A DNA stretch of 64,000 nucleotides from Rhodospirillaceae bacterium (GCA_002722095.1 PBKG01000016.1:1-64000); one strand, 5' to 3'; counted from the stretch's first letter, positions 52,361-62,774 are shown. A program made the numbers and translations. Notes: generated by a model not told the origin, from the sequence alone.

Positions 52361-54085
52361 TCAGCCCCCAAGCGCAAGTCCCGGCCGCCGCGGATCCGCG
52401 GCTCCCTCCATGATACCGGTCTCCAGATCCGATTTAATCATGCTGACCGCGCCGGCGCGCCATTCCCAATCGGGCCACATCTTGACGTCATGACCCTTAG
52501 CGCTAAGTGCGTCGCATACATCGGATTCGATACGGCTTTCCGCATTCAGCCGTCCGGCGAAATAGTCATGGGGTTCGGACGATCTGGGGAAATTCGTGCT
52601 GGCGACACGCGGTGCTTCAACGGCTTCCAGGGGACGCATTCCCCATAAATGATGGTTCAGCAACACCTGTAACATCGCTTGCGGCTGAACATCGTTACCG
52701 GGCGACCCGAAGGGCATCACCCATTTGCCTTCTTTCAGCGCAATCGCCGGATTGGGAGTGAGGCGGGGGCGTTTCCCCGGCGCCATGCAGGCGGGATTTT
52801 CAGGATCGGTCCAGCTTTGCGTGCCGCGATTGGAGGGCACGAAACCGAGGCCCGGGATCATCGGCGAGGAATGTTGGCCATCGCTCGGTGTCGCGGAGAA
52901 TACGTTGCCGTCCTTGTCGACGGCGCAGGCATAGGCGGTATCCACTGCCATTTCCTTATAGCCCTCGGCCTTGTCGCCTGCGGGAACGGACGCGCGTGCT
53001 GCGATGCCCAGCTCTTCTGGCGTACCCGCCGGTGGCATTTCACCGAATGCTTTTTCGGGGTCGATCAATGAACGACGCGTCGCGCCATAATCCTTGTCGA
53101 GAATTTGGTCCATCGGCACATCGATAAAGCGCGGGTCGCCCTGGTATGTATGGCGGTCCGCATATGCAAGGTTCAACGCTTCGGTCAGGTTGTGCAGATA
53201 TTCAGGCGTGTTATGCCCCATCGATTTCAGGTCGACGCCGCTCAAAATATTCAGCGTCTCGAGGATGATCGGCCCCTGGCACCATGGGCCGCAGCCATAA
53301 ACGGTGAAATCCATGAAGTCGACCGCATAGGGCTCCTCATGGCCGGATTCGTATTCGGCCAAATCCTCCCGCGTCACCCAGCCGCCGTTTTCTTTGTTGT
53401 AGTCCGCAATCTTGGCCGCAATATCGCCCTTGTAGAACGCGTCGCGTGCCGCCTGGAGACCCGCTTCGCGCCCACCTTTGGCCGCCTTCTCCTCATCCAC
53501 CATATATTGCATGGTTGCCGCCAAATCGCTCTGGACGAAATTTTGTCCCGCAACCGACGGCTTGCCGCCCGGCAGAAAAACCGCCTTGTTGGCCGGCCAC
53601 TTTGCATAGGCATCCTTGTTGGCTTCCATCAGTTCGGCGTTCAACGTCGTTGCCGGATACCCTTCGCCCGCAAGGCGCTTGGCACCCTCAACCACCTCGC
53701 CAAAAGTCATGGTGCCGTAGAGCTGGAGCGCCTTGATCCAGGCATCGGGCGCGGCGGGCATCACGGTACGCCGGACACCAGGCGGCATCTTGCCTCCACA
53801 TTCGTCGATGAAATAGTTGATGTCCGCAGCTTTCGGCCACCAGCCAAGCCCGCTAATCGTCATCACCTTGCCGGTCTCGGCCATACGGATCATGATCGGC
53901 GCGACACCGCCGAAATTGACCTGATCGCAATTGGTCACGCCAAGAACGATACCCGCAGCGACGCCGGCATCGACCGCATTACCCCCCGCTTCCAAAATAT
54001 TCATGCCGACCAACGCGGCATGATAATTACCGGCCGCCACCATGTGGCGGTTCGACAGCGCGCGGGCGCGATGCGGTGCGGGCAT
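52361..54085 (-). CDS. Gamma-glutamyltransferase-family protein
   Basis: A 574-residue Ntn-hydrolase precursor. The likely autoprocessing/catalytic Thr is in AVDTAYACAVDKDGN, and 'GSPGNDVQPQAML' is the oxyanion loop. No signal peptide is evident, so it may be cytoplasmic, unlike E. coli Ggt. In this family some members act on cephalosporin, oxamate or other amides instead of glutathione. It is in an operon with the PrpD (9 bp upstream) and ALDH genes. Confidence 0.9.
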   Translation of the reverse strand: MPAPHRARALSNRHMVAAGNYHAALVGMNILEAGGNAVDAGVAAGIVLGVTNCDQVNFGGVAPIMIRMAETGKVMTISGLGWWPKAADINYFIDECGGKMPPGVRRTVMPAAPDAWIKALQLYGTMTFGEVVEGAKRLAGEGYPATTLNAELMEANKDAYAKWPANKAVFLPGGKPSVAGQNFVQSDLAATMQYMVDEEKAAKGGREAGLQAARDAFYKGDIAAKIADYNKENGGWVTREDLAEYESGHEEPYAVDFMDFTVYGCGPWCQGPIILETLNILSGVDLKSMGHNTPEYLHNLTEALNLAYADRHTYQGDPRFIDVPMDQILDKDYGATRRSLIDPEKAFGEMPPAGTPEELGIAARASVPAGDKAEGYKEMAVDTAYACAVDKDGNVFSATPSDGQHSSPMIPGLGFVPSNRGTQSWTDPENPACMAPGKRPRLTPNPAIALKEGKWVMPFGSPGNDVQPQAMLQVLLNHHLWGMRPLEAVEAPRVASTNFPRSSEPHDYFAGRLNAESRIESDVCDALSAKGHDVKMWPDWEWRAGAVSMIKSDLETGIMEGAADPRRPGLALGG

Positions 54086-54094
54086 TGGCTTCTC

Positions 54095-55474
54095 CTATTT
54101 TACGGCAAGCTCGGCCAACGGCCCGACCTTGTCGAGCGTTTCGAGCTTACCGACCTGTTCGACGAGCTGTGCGGTCTTGTCCGCCCCGATCACCGGTTCG
54201 GCCAGGCCTTCGAATTTCTCCACCAGTCGCGACCATTGTTTTTCCTGATCGGATTCCGGATCGTGAACGTTTCCGCCCTGGCGAATGGTCACGCCGTCCT
54301 TTTTGGTCAACCGAATGTCCGCGACCGCATGATCGTGCTCCAGATCGTCATTGGCGACGACCTGAATGCGGTCGCGCATGGCAACCACGGCGGGATGTGC
54401 GCATTTTTCTTCCGAATAGCTGTCCATGCGTCCGGTATCTTCGCCGAGCAGCCCCATCGCGGTCGTAAAGCGGAGACTGAATTTACCTTCGAGGCCGGTG
54501 CGCGGTTCCTGAATGTTGCACATTTTGAAATAGCTGGACGGCACGTGGAGTTCGACCTTTTCGATATCGTCCGGAGAAACGCCATGGTTTTCGCGAAGAT
54601 CACGGGTGGCTTCGATTGCCGCATGGGTGCCGTAGCAAGCCGCGTGATATTTGAACAACATACCTCGAGTGAGGAAACGTTCGCCGAGCCCGTCGAGCGC
54701 CAGATCCGGCGTAAAAGCACCGGTCTGAGTGTCACCAAACCCTTGTACACATTCAAGAATTTCCGGATTGCTTGTCCAGCCGCGTTTCGCCAACGAAGCC
54801 GCAAAAAGCCCGTTCTGGCAGGCCTTGCCCGCATGCATCGGCTTGCACATGGTGCCGAAATTACTCTTGAGCCCTGCCGCCTGGCTGGCCGCGATGCCGA
54901 ACGCGGTCGCCATACCGTCACCATCGAGACCAAGCAGGTGGCCCGAGGCCGCGGTTGCAGCGAACGTGCCGGCGGTGCCCGTCATATGCCAACCTTTTTG
55001 GTAATGGGATTCACCCATCAACTGCTTGCCGATGCGACAGGCGATTTCCGTGCCCGCAACGAAGGCGGTGACGAAATCGCGGCCGCTGCAGCCGTCGCGC
55101 TCGGCCAGCGCCAACATCGCCGCGAAGGTGATGACCGAGGGATGGCCGATCATGTAGAGATTGACGTCATCGTAATCGAGCGCATGGCTCACCGTGCCGT
55201 TGATCAACGCCGCCTGACTGACCGATGTCTGTAAGCCGTCCCCGATGACCGTCGCCTGCCGATTGCCGCCCTGCTCTTTGGCCTCGGTCACCAGCATTTC
55301 CAAAATCGGATCGTCATGGGCCGCAAGCGTGACACCCAACCAATCGATCAAACAGCAGCGTGCAATCGAAATCACATCGTCCGGCAAATCCTCAAAGGTC
55401 AATCCCGCCGCGTGGTCCGCGAGCTTTGCGGTCAGCCCTTGGGCTTCCGGTTGATCGAATGCGAGTTGCGCCAT
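54095..55474 (-). CDS. MmgE/PrpD family protein (copy 3)
   Basis: A 459-residue PrpD-family dehydratase/isomerase. Landmarks are 'GTVSHALDYDDVNLY', 'GWHMTGTAGTFAATAASG' and 'HAACYGTHAAIEATRDL'. AAGGAG precedes the start. It is the middle gene of the ALDH-PrpD-GGT operon. It is distinct from the two copies at 28-33 kb, so the strain carries at least three such enzymes. Confidence 0.88.
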   Translation of the reverse strand: MAQLAFDQPEAQGLTAKLADHAAGLTFEDLPDDVISIARCCLIDWLGVTLAAHDDPILEMLVTEAKEQGGNRQATVIGDGLQTSVSQAALINGTVSHALDYDDVNLYMIGHPSVITFAAMLALAERDGCSGRDFVTAFVAGTEIACRIGKQLMGESHYQKGWHMTGTAGTFAATAASGHLLGLDGDGMATAFGIAASQAAGLKSNFGTMCKPMHAGKACQNGLFAASLAKRGWTSNPEILECVQGFGDTQTGAFTPDLALDGLGERFLTRGMLFKYHAACYGTHAAIEATRDLRENHGVSPDDIEKVELHVPSSYFKMCNIQEPRTGLEGKFSLRFTTAMGLLGEDTGRMDSYSEEKCAHPAVVAMRDRIQVVANDDLEHDHAVADIRLTKKDGVTIRQGGNVHDPESDQEKQWSRLVEKFEGLAEPVIGADKTAQLVEQVGKLETLDKVGPLAELAVK

Positions 55475-55536
55475 GGCTAATCTCCTTTTCTCATTCGCAA
55501 AAATTTCGTCACGGCACCGCCGCTTCGAAACTTGCG

Positions 55537-57024
55537 TTACCTAATTACAAATGGATTGGGCACCTCTGCAGCGGTGCTGATCCAAACGCTCTTGGTCTGC
55601 ATATATTCCCTAATCGCTTCTTGGCCGCTTTCCTTGCCGAGCCCGGAACGCTTATAGCCACCGAACGGCGAAACGAAACTGACCGCACGATAGGTATTGA
55701 CCCAGACCGTACCCGATTGAATGCGCTTGGAGATATTCAACGCGCGACGGATGCTCTGGGTCCAGATGCCCGATGCCAATCCGTAAACCACGTCATTGGC
55801 AATCTCGACCGCATGGTCATCATCCTTAAACGGGATTACCGACAGTACGGGCCCGAATATCTCTTCCTGGGCGATGCGCATGGAATTATCGACGCCGGTA
55901 TAGATCGTCGGCTGCACAAACCAACCGTCAGAAAGAGCCGGATCGTCGGGCTTGCCGCCACCAAGCGCACACTCCGCGCCGTCTTCTTTGGCGACATCGA
56001 AGTAGGAAAGAATCTTCTCGTATTGGGGCGGTGTAGTAACCGGTCCCACCTGCGTATCCAACGACATGGGATCGCCCATCTGCGCCGTCTTCGCAAAGGT
56101 CACCAATTTGTCGACGAATTCGTTGTGAATGCTCTCCTGCACCAAAAGACGGGAACCGGCGATACAGGTCTGACCGGTCGCCGCGAATATACCCGAGATC
56201 ACGCCTTTGACCGCATTCTCGATTTCGCAATCGTCGAAAACGATATTGGGCGACTTGCCGCCGAGCTCGAGACTGACCTTTTTGAGCCCACCCGCAGCGT
56301 TTTCGTAAACCCGCGTACCGCTCTGGGTCCCGCCGGTAAACGACACCTTGGCAACCTTGTCATGGGAAACGAGCGCTTCGCCGATTTCCTTGCCGTAGCC
56401 GGAAACCACATTGACCACACCCGGCGGGAATCCCGCTTCTTCAACCAGTTTGACGAATTCGAACGCCGACGCCGAGGTAAATTCCGACGGCTTCAGCACC
56501 ACCGTGTTTCCCGCCGCCAATGCCGGCGCCAGCTTCCATGCGGTGATCAGCAAGGGCGAATTCCACGGCGTGATGGCCACGCAAACGCCGAGCGGCTCGT
56601 GGAGCGTATAGTTGAAGGTTTCGGGCTTATCGATCGGCAGCACCGAGCCTTCGATCTTGTCCGCGAGGCCGCCATAATAATAGTACCACTGGGGGATATA
56701 GCCGAGCTGGGCTCCCATCTCGGCAATTAGCTTTCCGTTATCCTGAACTTCGGTCTGGGCCAGCTCTTGGGCGTTTGCAGCGATCAGATCGCCGAGTTTG
56801 CGCATCAACGCGCCGCGAGCGGTCGGGCCCATCGACGGCCAATCGCCGGAAGTAAAGGCTTTGTGCGCCGCGGCTACCGCGCGGTCCGCGTCTGCCGCAT
56901 CGCCGCGTGGAAATTCGGCCCAGGGTTGGCCAGTGTATGGGTTGAAACTTTCGAGCCACTCGCCGGACGCCGGGTCCACCCATTCGCCGCCGATATAGTG
57001 CTGATAGCGCTTGAGCGATGCCAT
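55537..57024 (-). CDS. Aldehyde dehydrogenase (NAD(P)-dependent)
   Basis: A 495-residue ALDH superfamily enzyme. Catalytic Cys is in TGQTCIAGSRLL, the base Glu in VSLELGGKSPN, and the NAD loop in FTGGTQSGTRVYE. GGGAGG precedes the start. It probably oxidises an aldehyde intermediate to a carboxylate in the same pathway as the downstream PrpD and GGT-family enzymes. The substrate is unknown. Confidence 0.94.
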   Translation of the reverse strand: MASLKRYQHYIGGEWVDPASGEWLESFNPYTGQPWAEFPRGDAADADRAVAAAHKAFTSGDWPSMGPTARGALMRKLGDLIAANAQELAQTEVQDNGKLIAEMGAQLGYIPQWYYYYGGLADKIEGSVLPIDKPETFNYTLHEPLGVCVAITPWNSPLLITAWKLAPALAAGNTVVLKPSEFTSASAFEFVKLVEEAGFPPGVVNVVSGYGKEIGEALVSHDKVAKVSFTGGTQSGTRVYENAAGGLKKVSLELGGKSPNIVFDDCEIENAVKGVISGIFAATGQTCIAGSRLLVQESIHNEFVDKLVTFAKTAQMGDPMSLDTQVGPVTTPPQYEKILSYFDVAKEDGAECALGGGKPDDPALSDGWFVQPTIYTGVDNSMRIAQEEIFGPVLSVIPFKDDDHAVEIANDVVYGLASGIWTQSIRRALNISKRIQSGTVWVNTYRAVSFVSPFGGYKRSGLGKESGQEAIREYMQTKSVWISTAAEVPNPFVIR

Positions 57025-57143
57025 TAAAAACCTCCCGATTTTCTTTTTATAAGTCGGGGACGATTACACCCGGAGTTGGAGCCTGACGCAAGATGGCGCA
57101 GCACATGGTTGAGAATGAGAACCTCAACTGCTAGAGCGTCGAA

Positions 57144-57350
57144 ATGACCTTTACTTGGCCCATGCTGCCCTACCTGCTCGCCATCGCCGCGATCGTGGCA
57201 TTTTGCTTCTGGCAGCCCGCGTTTCCAAAAAAACTCGCGCCAAAGCTCGGAATTCAAAGCGAGCGCGCGCAAATGATATTTCTCGTAATTTATTGGATCG
57301 CGATTCCGGTGGTTATCCACCGGTTGATGGCGATGATGTTGACCGCGTAG
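57144..57350 (+). CDS. Small two-helix membrane protein
   Basis: A 68-residue ORF with two hydrophobic segments (about residues 7-24 and 44-62) and a short basic loop 'PKKLAPKLGIQSER'. It ends 1 bp from the convergent ABC transporter stop. No family is recognised and the ribosome-binding site is weak, so the call is tentative. Confidence 0.55.
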   Translation: MTFTWPMLPYLLAIAAIVAFCFWQPAFPKKLAPKLGIQSERAQMIFLVIYWIAIPVVIHRLMAMMLTA

Positions 57351-60300
57351 CTACTCCGCCGCCTTCTCCGCACCGGCCAATTGATGGGACACCAGTTTGG
57401 CGTAGAGGCCGCCCTTCGCGAGTAGTTCGTCATGGGTGCCGATTTCCGCAACGCGGCCCTCTTCGAGCGCGATAATCACATCCGCATTGCGGATGGTCGA
57501 CAGCCGATGCGCAATAACGATGGTAGTGCGATCCGCCATCAGATCTTCGAGCGCCCCCCGGACCGCTGCCTCGCTCACCGCGTCGAGATGGCTCGTCGCT
57601 TCGTCGAGCACAAGCACCGGAGCGTCCTTCAGGAACGCGCGCGCGATGGCGACCCGTTGCCGCTGACCGCCGGAAAGCTGCATGCCCCGCTCACCCACCG
57701 GCGCCGAAAGCCCTTCGGGCAAGGTAGATACGAAATCCGCCAATGCCGCCCGCTTTACTGCTTCCTCGATCTCCTGGTCGGTCGCATCGGGTTTGGCGAT
57801 CAGAATGTTGTTTTTCAGCGTATCGTTAAAGAGATAGGTGTCTTGCGCTACCAGCGCGATGCGTTGGCGCAGATCGTCGAGCTCGAAATCGCGAAGATCA
57901 TGCCCATCCATGGTGACTTTGCCCGAATCCGGGTCCCAAAACCGCAAAAACAGATGCGCCGTCGTACTTTTGCCAGCGCCGGAGGGGCCGACCAAGGCCG
58001 CCGTCTTACCGGCGGGGATCGTGAAATCGACTTCGTGCAGAGCATTGGCCGTACGGCCGTAATAACGGAAGGAAAGTTTTTCCATCGCCAACGCCACGCC
58101 GCCCGTTTGCGTCGGTGCCGGAACGCCGGCTCCATCTGTAACATCGACTTCTTCCCCATTTACCGCGTAGAGACGACGGGTCGAGCCCAGCGTATCCGCC
58201 AAATGTCGGCCGATATGGGCGATTTCCGAAATCGGCAGGAAAGACGCCATGGCGAGGATAGTAAGAAGCGGCAGCGTGGTCGGCTCGATTTGTCCGGTCG
58301 TCACCAAATGCGCACCAGTGGCGACGACCGCGAGCCCGCCCAGCCCGGTCGCGGTCTCTAACATAGCCATCTGTGACGTCATATCGCTGAAGAAGGGCAA
58401 ACGAATTTTATGGTGCTCGCGTACTTTATCGACGAACTCGCGCCCGCGCCGGCCTTCGTCCTGGAATGCCGCGACCTCGGCCAATCCTTGAACCGTATCC
58501 ACTGCATGGGCATTGAGGTCACCCAGCACCTCGCGCGCACGGGACGCCAGCCGGTCGATGCGGTTTCGCATCAAAAACGGGCTCATGGCCACCCAGATTA
58601 GGAATGGGCTCAGCGCCACCGCCAACAACCAACCCTCAGCCAACAGCAATCCAAAAACGACCGACGGCACCAAGACCGCGACGAATGCGGGCGTGATGGT
58701 GTGAGCAAAGAAATACTCCACTGTTTCCACGTCCTGCGTTGCCATTCCGACAAGGTCACCGGTACGCCGACGCAAAAGATAGGACGGCGCCAATGCTTCC
58801 AGCTTCTCGAAAAGTTCGATCCGCATTTCCGCCAGCATGCGATAGGCGAAATCATGGGCGAGCCAGCTTTCGAGCCAATGAAGAATTCCCGCCGCCGGTG
58901 CCAATATCGCCAACCAGATGAGATAGGCCTCAAACGGCTCGCCCCGCTTGACCGCGCCGACCGCAAGCGCGCCTAACGCACCGACGCCGATAAAGGCGCA
59001 GACCCGCGCAATGCCAAGCAAAAATGTCGCCGACAATTGCATTCGCCACGGACCCGCAAAACGCAGCAATTCTCGGAACACCGCCGTCCATCCCATTCCG
59101 TCCGCGCGCAGGATGGCATCGGTCGGTTCCCGTTGGGCCTCGGCCTCGGCGAGCCGCGTCGCATCCTCGGGCGCCATCGCGGTAATACGCTCCACATTGT
59201 CGGCATTCGCATTGGTGAGTTCTTCGCTCGCTTTCGCGCTCGCCTGGGCGGCCATCAGCTTGTGATAGGTGCCGCCGGCGGCGAGCAATTCCTGGTGATT
59301 GCCTTGCTCGGCAACCTTTCCATCTTCCAGCACCAAAATGCGGTCGGCACCGATAACGCTGGACAGCCGATGCGCAAAAATCAGTACCGTACGGCCTTGC
59401 ATCAACCGATCGAGCGCATCCTGGATCACCGCTTCGTTTTCCGCATCGACCGACGACAAGGCTTCGTCCAGAACCAAGATCGGCGCATCCCGAAGGAGCG
59501 CCCGGGCAATGGCGATGCGTTGACGTTGACCGCCGGACAGGCGAATGCCCCGCTCGCCGATTACGGTGTCGTATTGCTGAGGCAAGCGGCTGATAAATTC
59601 ATGGGCGTTGGCAGATCTCGCCGCTGCTTCCAGCTCCTCCTGGGTCGCGTCCGGTTTGCCGACACGAATGTTGTCCTCGACCGTGCCGTGGAACAAATAA
59701 GTATCCTGATTGACCACCGCCAACTGACGGCGAAGGTCGGCAAAACTGAGATCGCACAGCTTCCTATCGCCAAGACGGACCGAGCCCGACGTCGGGTCGT
59801 ACTGGCGGAGGAGCAACTTCACCACCGTCGATTTACCGCATCCCGATGGCCCGACAATTCCTATGCGCTCGCCTTGGGCAACCTCGAATGAAAGCCCTTG
59901 ATGCGCCTGGCGACGCGCGGCGGGATAAGCAAACGCGACATCCTCGAAGCTTACGGTCGGCGCAAGCTCGGGCGCGGGTTCGGCATCCTTGCGCTCGATC
60001 ACCACCGGGTCTGCGTTAAGCAATCCGAGCATGGCCTCTGCCGCCGAGCGCCCGGTCATACCCGCATGCAACAAGGACCGAAGATCGCGGAGCGGGCGAT
60101 AGGCTTCGGTACCCATCATCAGGATCATCAGAAGCGCGGTTAGGGTCATTTCACCGTCGACCAACCGGTACGCCCCCAAGGCCAGCGTCGCGGCAACGCC
60201 AATCGCGATGCCCGCATCGGTGAGACCCCGGGCGATCTGATTGGTCGCCAGTACCCACATGGTCGATCGCAGCAAATCGCGCGCTTTGACCGCCAAAAGC

Positions 60301-60956
60301 TCGGCCCGCGCCTTCGCTTGCCCGAACGCCTTTAACGTACCAAGCCCTTGAACCGCATCGAGAAATTCCGCGGCGAACGCCTTAAAGGCAATCGATCGCG
60401 TGCGCGCGTTGCCGCCTTCCAATCGATGGAAAATTTGCGGGCCGAGCAGCGTTATCAGTGCGGCCGCGAGCATGACCCCGGCCACCGGCATATCGAGAAA
60501 AGCTACGAACGCGAAGATGCCGATGGGTGTGAGCGTGGCAATGCAAACTTGGGGAATATATTGGCCGAAATAAATCTCCAGCTGCTCGACACCATCGATC
60601 ATCGCGGCAATCACCGCACCGGTGCGCTCATGGCCGAAATAGGCCGGACCCAGTTCGACGACCTTGTCGTAAAGCAGTTGTCGGATGTGAAGCTGGACCA
60701 GCGCCGCCGTTTTGTGGGCAATCATATTGCGCCAATATTCGAGCCAGCCCCGCAACAACATGATCGCAGCAACGAGCGCGAACGGCATAAGCAATTGCTC
60801 GAAGGGAGTGCCCTTCCAGACCTGACCCAGCAGCCAGCCTAATAGCGCCAATCGTCCGATGCCGACCGCCGCCGCAAGCAACCCAACCAATATCGCCCAG
60901 GCGATGCGCAAACGAACGCCTTTGGTGAAGGGCCATAATCTGGGGTCGAAATACAT
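57351..60956 (-). CDS. Fused two-half ABC exporter (CydDC-like)
   Basis: A 1201-residue protein that joins two transmembrane-ATPase halves. Each half has about six membrane helices and a complete nucleotide-binding domain: 'GPSGCGKST' with 'LSGGQRQRIAIARALL' in half 1, 'GPSGAGKST' with 'LSGGQRQRVAIARAFL' in half 2. CydD and CydC export cysteine/glutathione as a heterodimer and are normally separate genes. The fused form would be a single-chain version. A lipid or drug exporter is an alternative. The start has a weak ribosome-binding site. Confidence 0.87.
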   Translation of the reverse strand: MYFDPRLWPFTKGVRLRIAWAILVGLLAAAVGIGRLALLGWLLGQVWKGTPFEQLLMPFALVAAIMLLRGWLEYWRNMIAHKTAALVQLHIRQLLYDKVVELGPAYFGHERTGAVIAAMIDGVEQLEIYFGQYIPQVCIATLTPIGIFAFVAFLDMPVAGVMLAAALITLLGPQIFHRLEGGNARTRSIAFKAFAAEFLDAVQGLGTLKAFGQAKARAELLAVKARDLLRSTMWVLATNQIARGLTDAGIAIGVAATLALGAYRLVDGEMTLTALLMILMMGTEAYRPLRDLRSLLHAGMTGRSAAEAMLGLLNADPVVIERKDAEPAPELAPTVSFEDVAFAYPAARRQAHQGLSFEVAQGERIGIVGPSGCGKSTVVKLLLRQYDPTSGSVRLGDRKLCDLSFADLRRQLAVVNQDTYLFHGTVEDNIRVGKPDATQEELEAAARSANAHEFISRLPQQYDTVIGERGIRLSGGQRQRIAIARALLRDAPILVLDEALSSVDAENEAVIQDALDRLMQGRTVLIFAHRLSSVIGADRILVLEDGKVAEQGNHQELLAAGGTYHKLMAAQASAKASEELTNANADNVERITAMAPEDATRLAEAEAQREPTDAILRADGMGWTAVFRELLRFAGPWRMQLSATFLLGIARVCAFIGVGALGALAVGAVKRGEPFEAYLIWLAILAPAAGILHWLESWLAHDFAYRMLAEMRIELFEKLEALAPSYLLRRRTGDLVGMATQDVETVEYFFAHTITPAFVAVLVPSVVFGLLLAEGWLLAVALSPFLIWVAMSPFLMRNRIDRLASRAREVLGDLNAHAVDTVQGLAEVAAFQDEGRRGREFVDKVREHHKIRLPFFSDMTSQMAMLETATGLGGLAVVATGAHLVTTGQIEPTTLPLLTILAMASFLPISEIAHIGRHLADTLGSTRRLYAVNGEEVDVTDGAGVPAPTQTGGVALAMEKLSFRYYGRTANALHEVDFTIPAGKTAALVGPSGAGKSTTAHLFLRFWDPDSGKVTMDGHDLRDFELDDLRQRIALVAQDTYLFNDTLKNNILIAKPDATDQEIEEAVKRAALADFVSTLPEGLSAPVGERGMQLSGGQRQRVAIARAFLKDAPVLVLDEATSHLDAVSEAAVRGALEDLMADRTTIVIAHRLSTIRNADVIIALEEGRVAEIGTHDELLAKGGLYAKLVSHQLAGAEKAAE

Positions 60957-60983
60957 GGGCGGAGTATAGGGCGTAGTGCCCTT

Positions 60984-61868
60984 TTAATCATTCGCTTCGA
61001 ACAGAGCTTGCAATTTTTCGTTCATGATTTCCGGCGCTTCATAGATCGCCCAATGGCCAGCGCCTTCTATAACGTCAACGTCGATATCGATGCCGCGCTC
61101 GACGATCTGCTCGTCATAATTTTTCATGAAGTGTGGGTAGTACTGGTCTGCCGTGCCCCAAAAAACGGTGATGGGGATGCTGAGTTCCGCTAGCGCCTCG
61201 GGCAGCGTAAGCTTTCGCATGAACTTATGGGACTTCACCCGCGCCCGCGGCGTATTCACGCTTTGCAGATAAAGCGCAAGATCGTCGACCGCATCGGGGC
61301 CACTCAACATGACGCGGCCGAGATTGTGACGGTGCGCGTCCATGATTTCCTCTTCGGTTTCGAGCCGTTTCCAGTTGATCAGACCTTCGACCATGGTGCG
61401 TTGCCCCGACAGGCGCGCGGAACCGATCATGCCGAAGCTTTTGAGGCGGTCGCCCAATTTAACAGCCATATAACCGCCCATGGTGCTGCCATAGGAAAAG
61501 CCGGCCATATGGAAGCGCTCGCCGGGAATGACGATATCGAGCCCCGCATTCATGATGTCAGCCATCTCGTCCATCGAGTGCGGTTCAGGTGGCACACCGG
61601 AATCCCCGAGCCCCGGCTCATCGGGGACAAAGACGCGGTAACGCTCGGCAAAATACGGAATATTCTTGAGCCAATGGGTCCAACTTCCGTGATTGCCGTG
61701 GAGCAGCAATAGCGGCTCGCCTTCGCCCCATACGCGCCAGATCACATCACCATCGCCGCATGGGGTGGTTACGACTTCCGACGCGGCCTCAAAGCGAGCC
61801 ACGCATTCCTCCGGCGTTTCGCCGGCCCGCGGCACGCCGCCATCCAGTAGATTTTCGAATTCAACCAC
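60984..61868 (-). CDS. Alpha/beta hydrolase (tandem copy 1)
   Basis: A 294-residue alpha/beta hydrolase starting with GTG 61868 (AGGACGA upstream). The nucleophile elbow is GFSYGS, the acid is in FWGTADQYYP and the His in GAGHWAIYEAPE. The sequence pattern near residue 170 ('RHNLGRVMLSGPDAVDD') is shared with the next three genes. The reaction is unknown; the family includes ester, C-C-bond and haloalkane hydrolases. Confidence 0.9.
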   Translation of the reverse strand: MVEFENLLDGGVPRAGETPEECVARFEAASEVVTTPCGDGDVIWRVWGEGEPLLLLHGNHGSWTHWLKNIPYFAERYRVFVPDEPGLGDSGVPPEPHSMDEMADIMNAGLDIVIPGERFHMAGFSYGSTMGGYMAVKLGDRLKSFGMIGSARLSGQRTMVEGLINWKRLETEEEIMDAHRHNLGRVMLSGPDAVDDLALYLQSVNTPRARVKSHKFMRKLTLPEALAELSIPITVFWGTADQYYPHFMKNYDEQIVERGIDIDVDVIEGAGHWAIYEAPEIMNEKLQALFEAND

Positions 61869-61877
61869 GGCGTCGTC

Positions 61878-62774
61878 CTAATCGTGTTTTCGGAACCATT
61901 CGAGGAACCATTCATTAACTTGTTCCGACGCCTCATAGGGCGACCAATGGGCAACGTTTTCGATGATCTTGAGATCGAGCTCGATGTCATTTTCGTCGAT
62001 CAGTTCGGGCTTACTTTCGAGAAACGGTGGATAAAACCCGTCTTTGGTGCCCCAGATATTGCGGATCGGCAGGCCCTTTAAAGCTATCAATGCCTTTATC
62101 AAATTATCGCGGGGGATGAAATCCTTGGTCCGAATTCGGGCACGGGGCGCATTGCCGCTCTGCAGATAGACCGCGAGATCATCCAGACACTCGGGCTTTG
62201 CGATCATCATCTCTGCGAGATTGTGTTTGTGCGCCTCCCAACGATCTTCGTCGGTCTCCGCCCGTCGCCAGCTCTTCATCACGCGCTGAACCTCGGCCGT
62301 CGCGGTCAGCCGTGCGGACGCACACATGGTGAGCGTCTTGGCGCGGTCCTTGAAACGCAAGGCGGTATTGGCCGCCATCGCGCTACCATAGGAGAAACCG
62401 ACGAAATGCATACGCGCGTCGGCGGGAATAATTTCCGAAACGCCGGTTTCGAATGCATCGATGATACATTCGAGACTGTAGGGCTCCGGCGGCAGGTCCG
62501 AATCTCCCAGACCCGGTGCGTCCGAACAGTAAACAGAGTAGTGCTCGGAAATGATCGGGATATTACGGATCCAATGTGTCCAGGATCCATGATTTCCGTG
62601 GAAAAACAGCACCGGCTCACCCTCGCCCCATTTGTGCCAGACCAACGATCCGTTTCCGCAGGGAGTCTCTATTCGCTCGGCGGCTTGCGCAAAACGGGCA
62701 ACGCACTCTTCATTCGTTTCGTCCGAACGAGGAACAGCCCCCGCCAATAATTCCTGTTGATCTGCCGTCAGCAT
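61878..62774 (-). CDS. Alpha/beta hydrolase (tandem copy 2)
   Basis: A 298-residue paralogue with Ser in GFSYGSAM, acid in IWGTKDGFYP and His in VAHWSPYEASE. The N-terminal 'CGNGSLVWHKWGEGEPVLFF' is shared with copy 1. It lies 9 bp before copy 1 and 6 bp after copy 3, consistent with one operon. Confidence 0.9.
   Translation of the reverse strand: MLTADQQELLAGAVPRSDETNEECVARFAQAAERIETPCGNGSLVWHKWGEGEPVLFFHGNHGSWTHWIRNIPIISEHYSVYCSDAPGLGDSDLPPEPYSLECIIDAFETGVSEIIPADARMHFVGFSYGSAMAANTALRFKDRAKTLTMCASARLTATAEVQRVMKSWRRAETDEDRWEAHKHNLAEMMIAKPECLDDLAVYLQSGNAPRARIRTKDFIPRDNLIKALIALKGLPIRNIWGTKDGFYPPFLESKPELIDENDIELDLKIIENVAHWSPYEASEQVNEWFLEWFRKHD

Noticed and set aside
53105..55234. A 709-residue plus-strand ORF
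   Set aside because: It lies antisense to the gamma-glutamyltransferase and PrpD genes and has no recognisable domains; high-GC codon bias keeps the opposite frame open.
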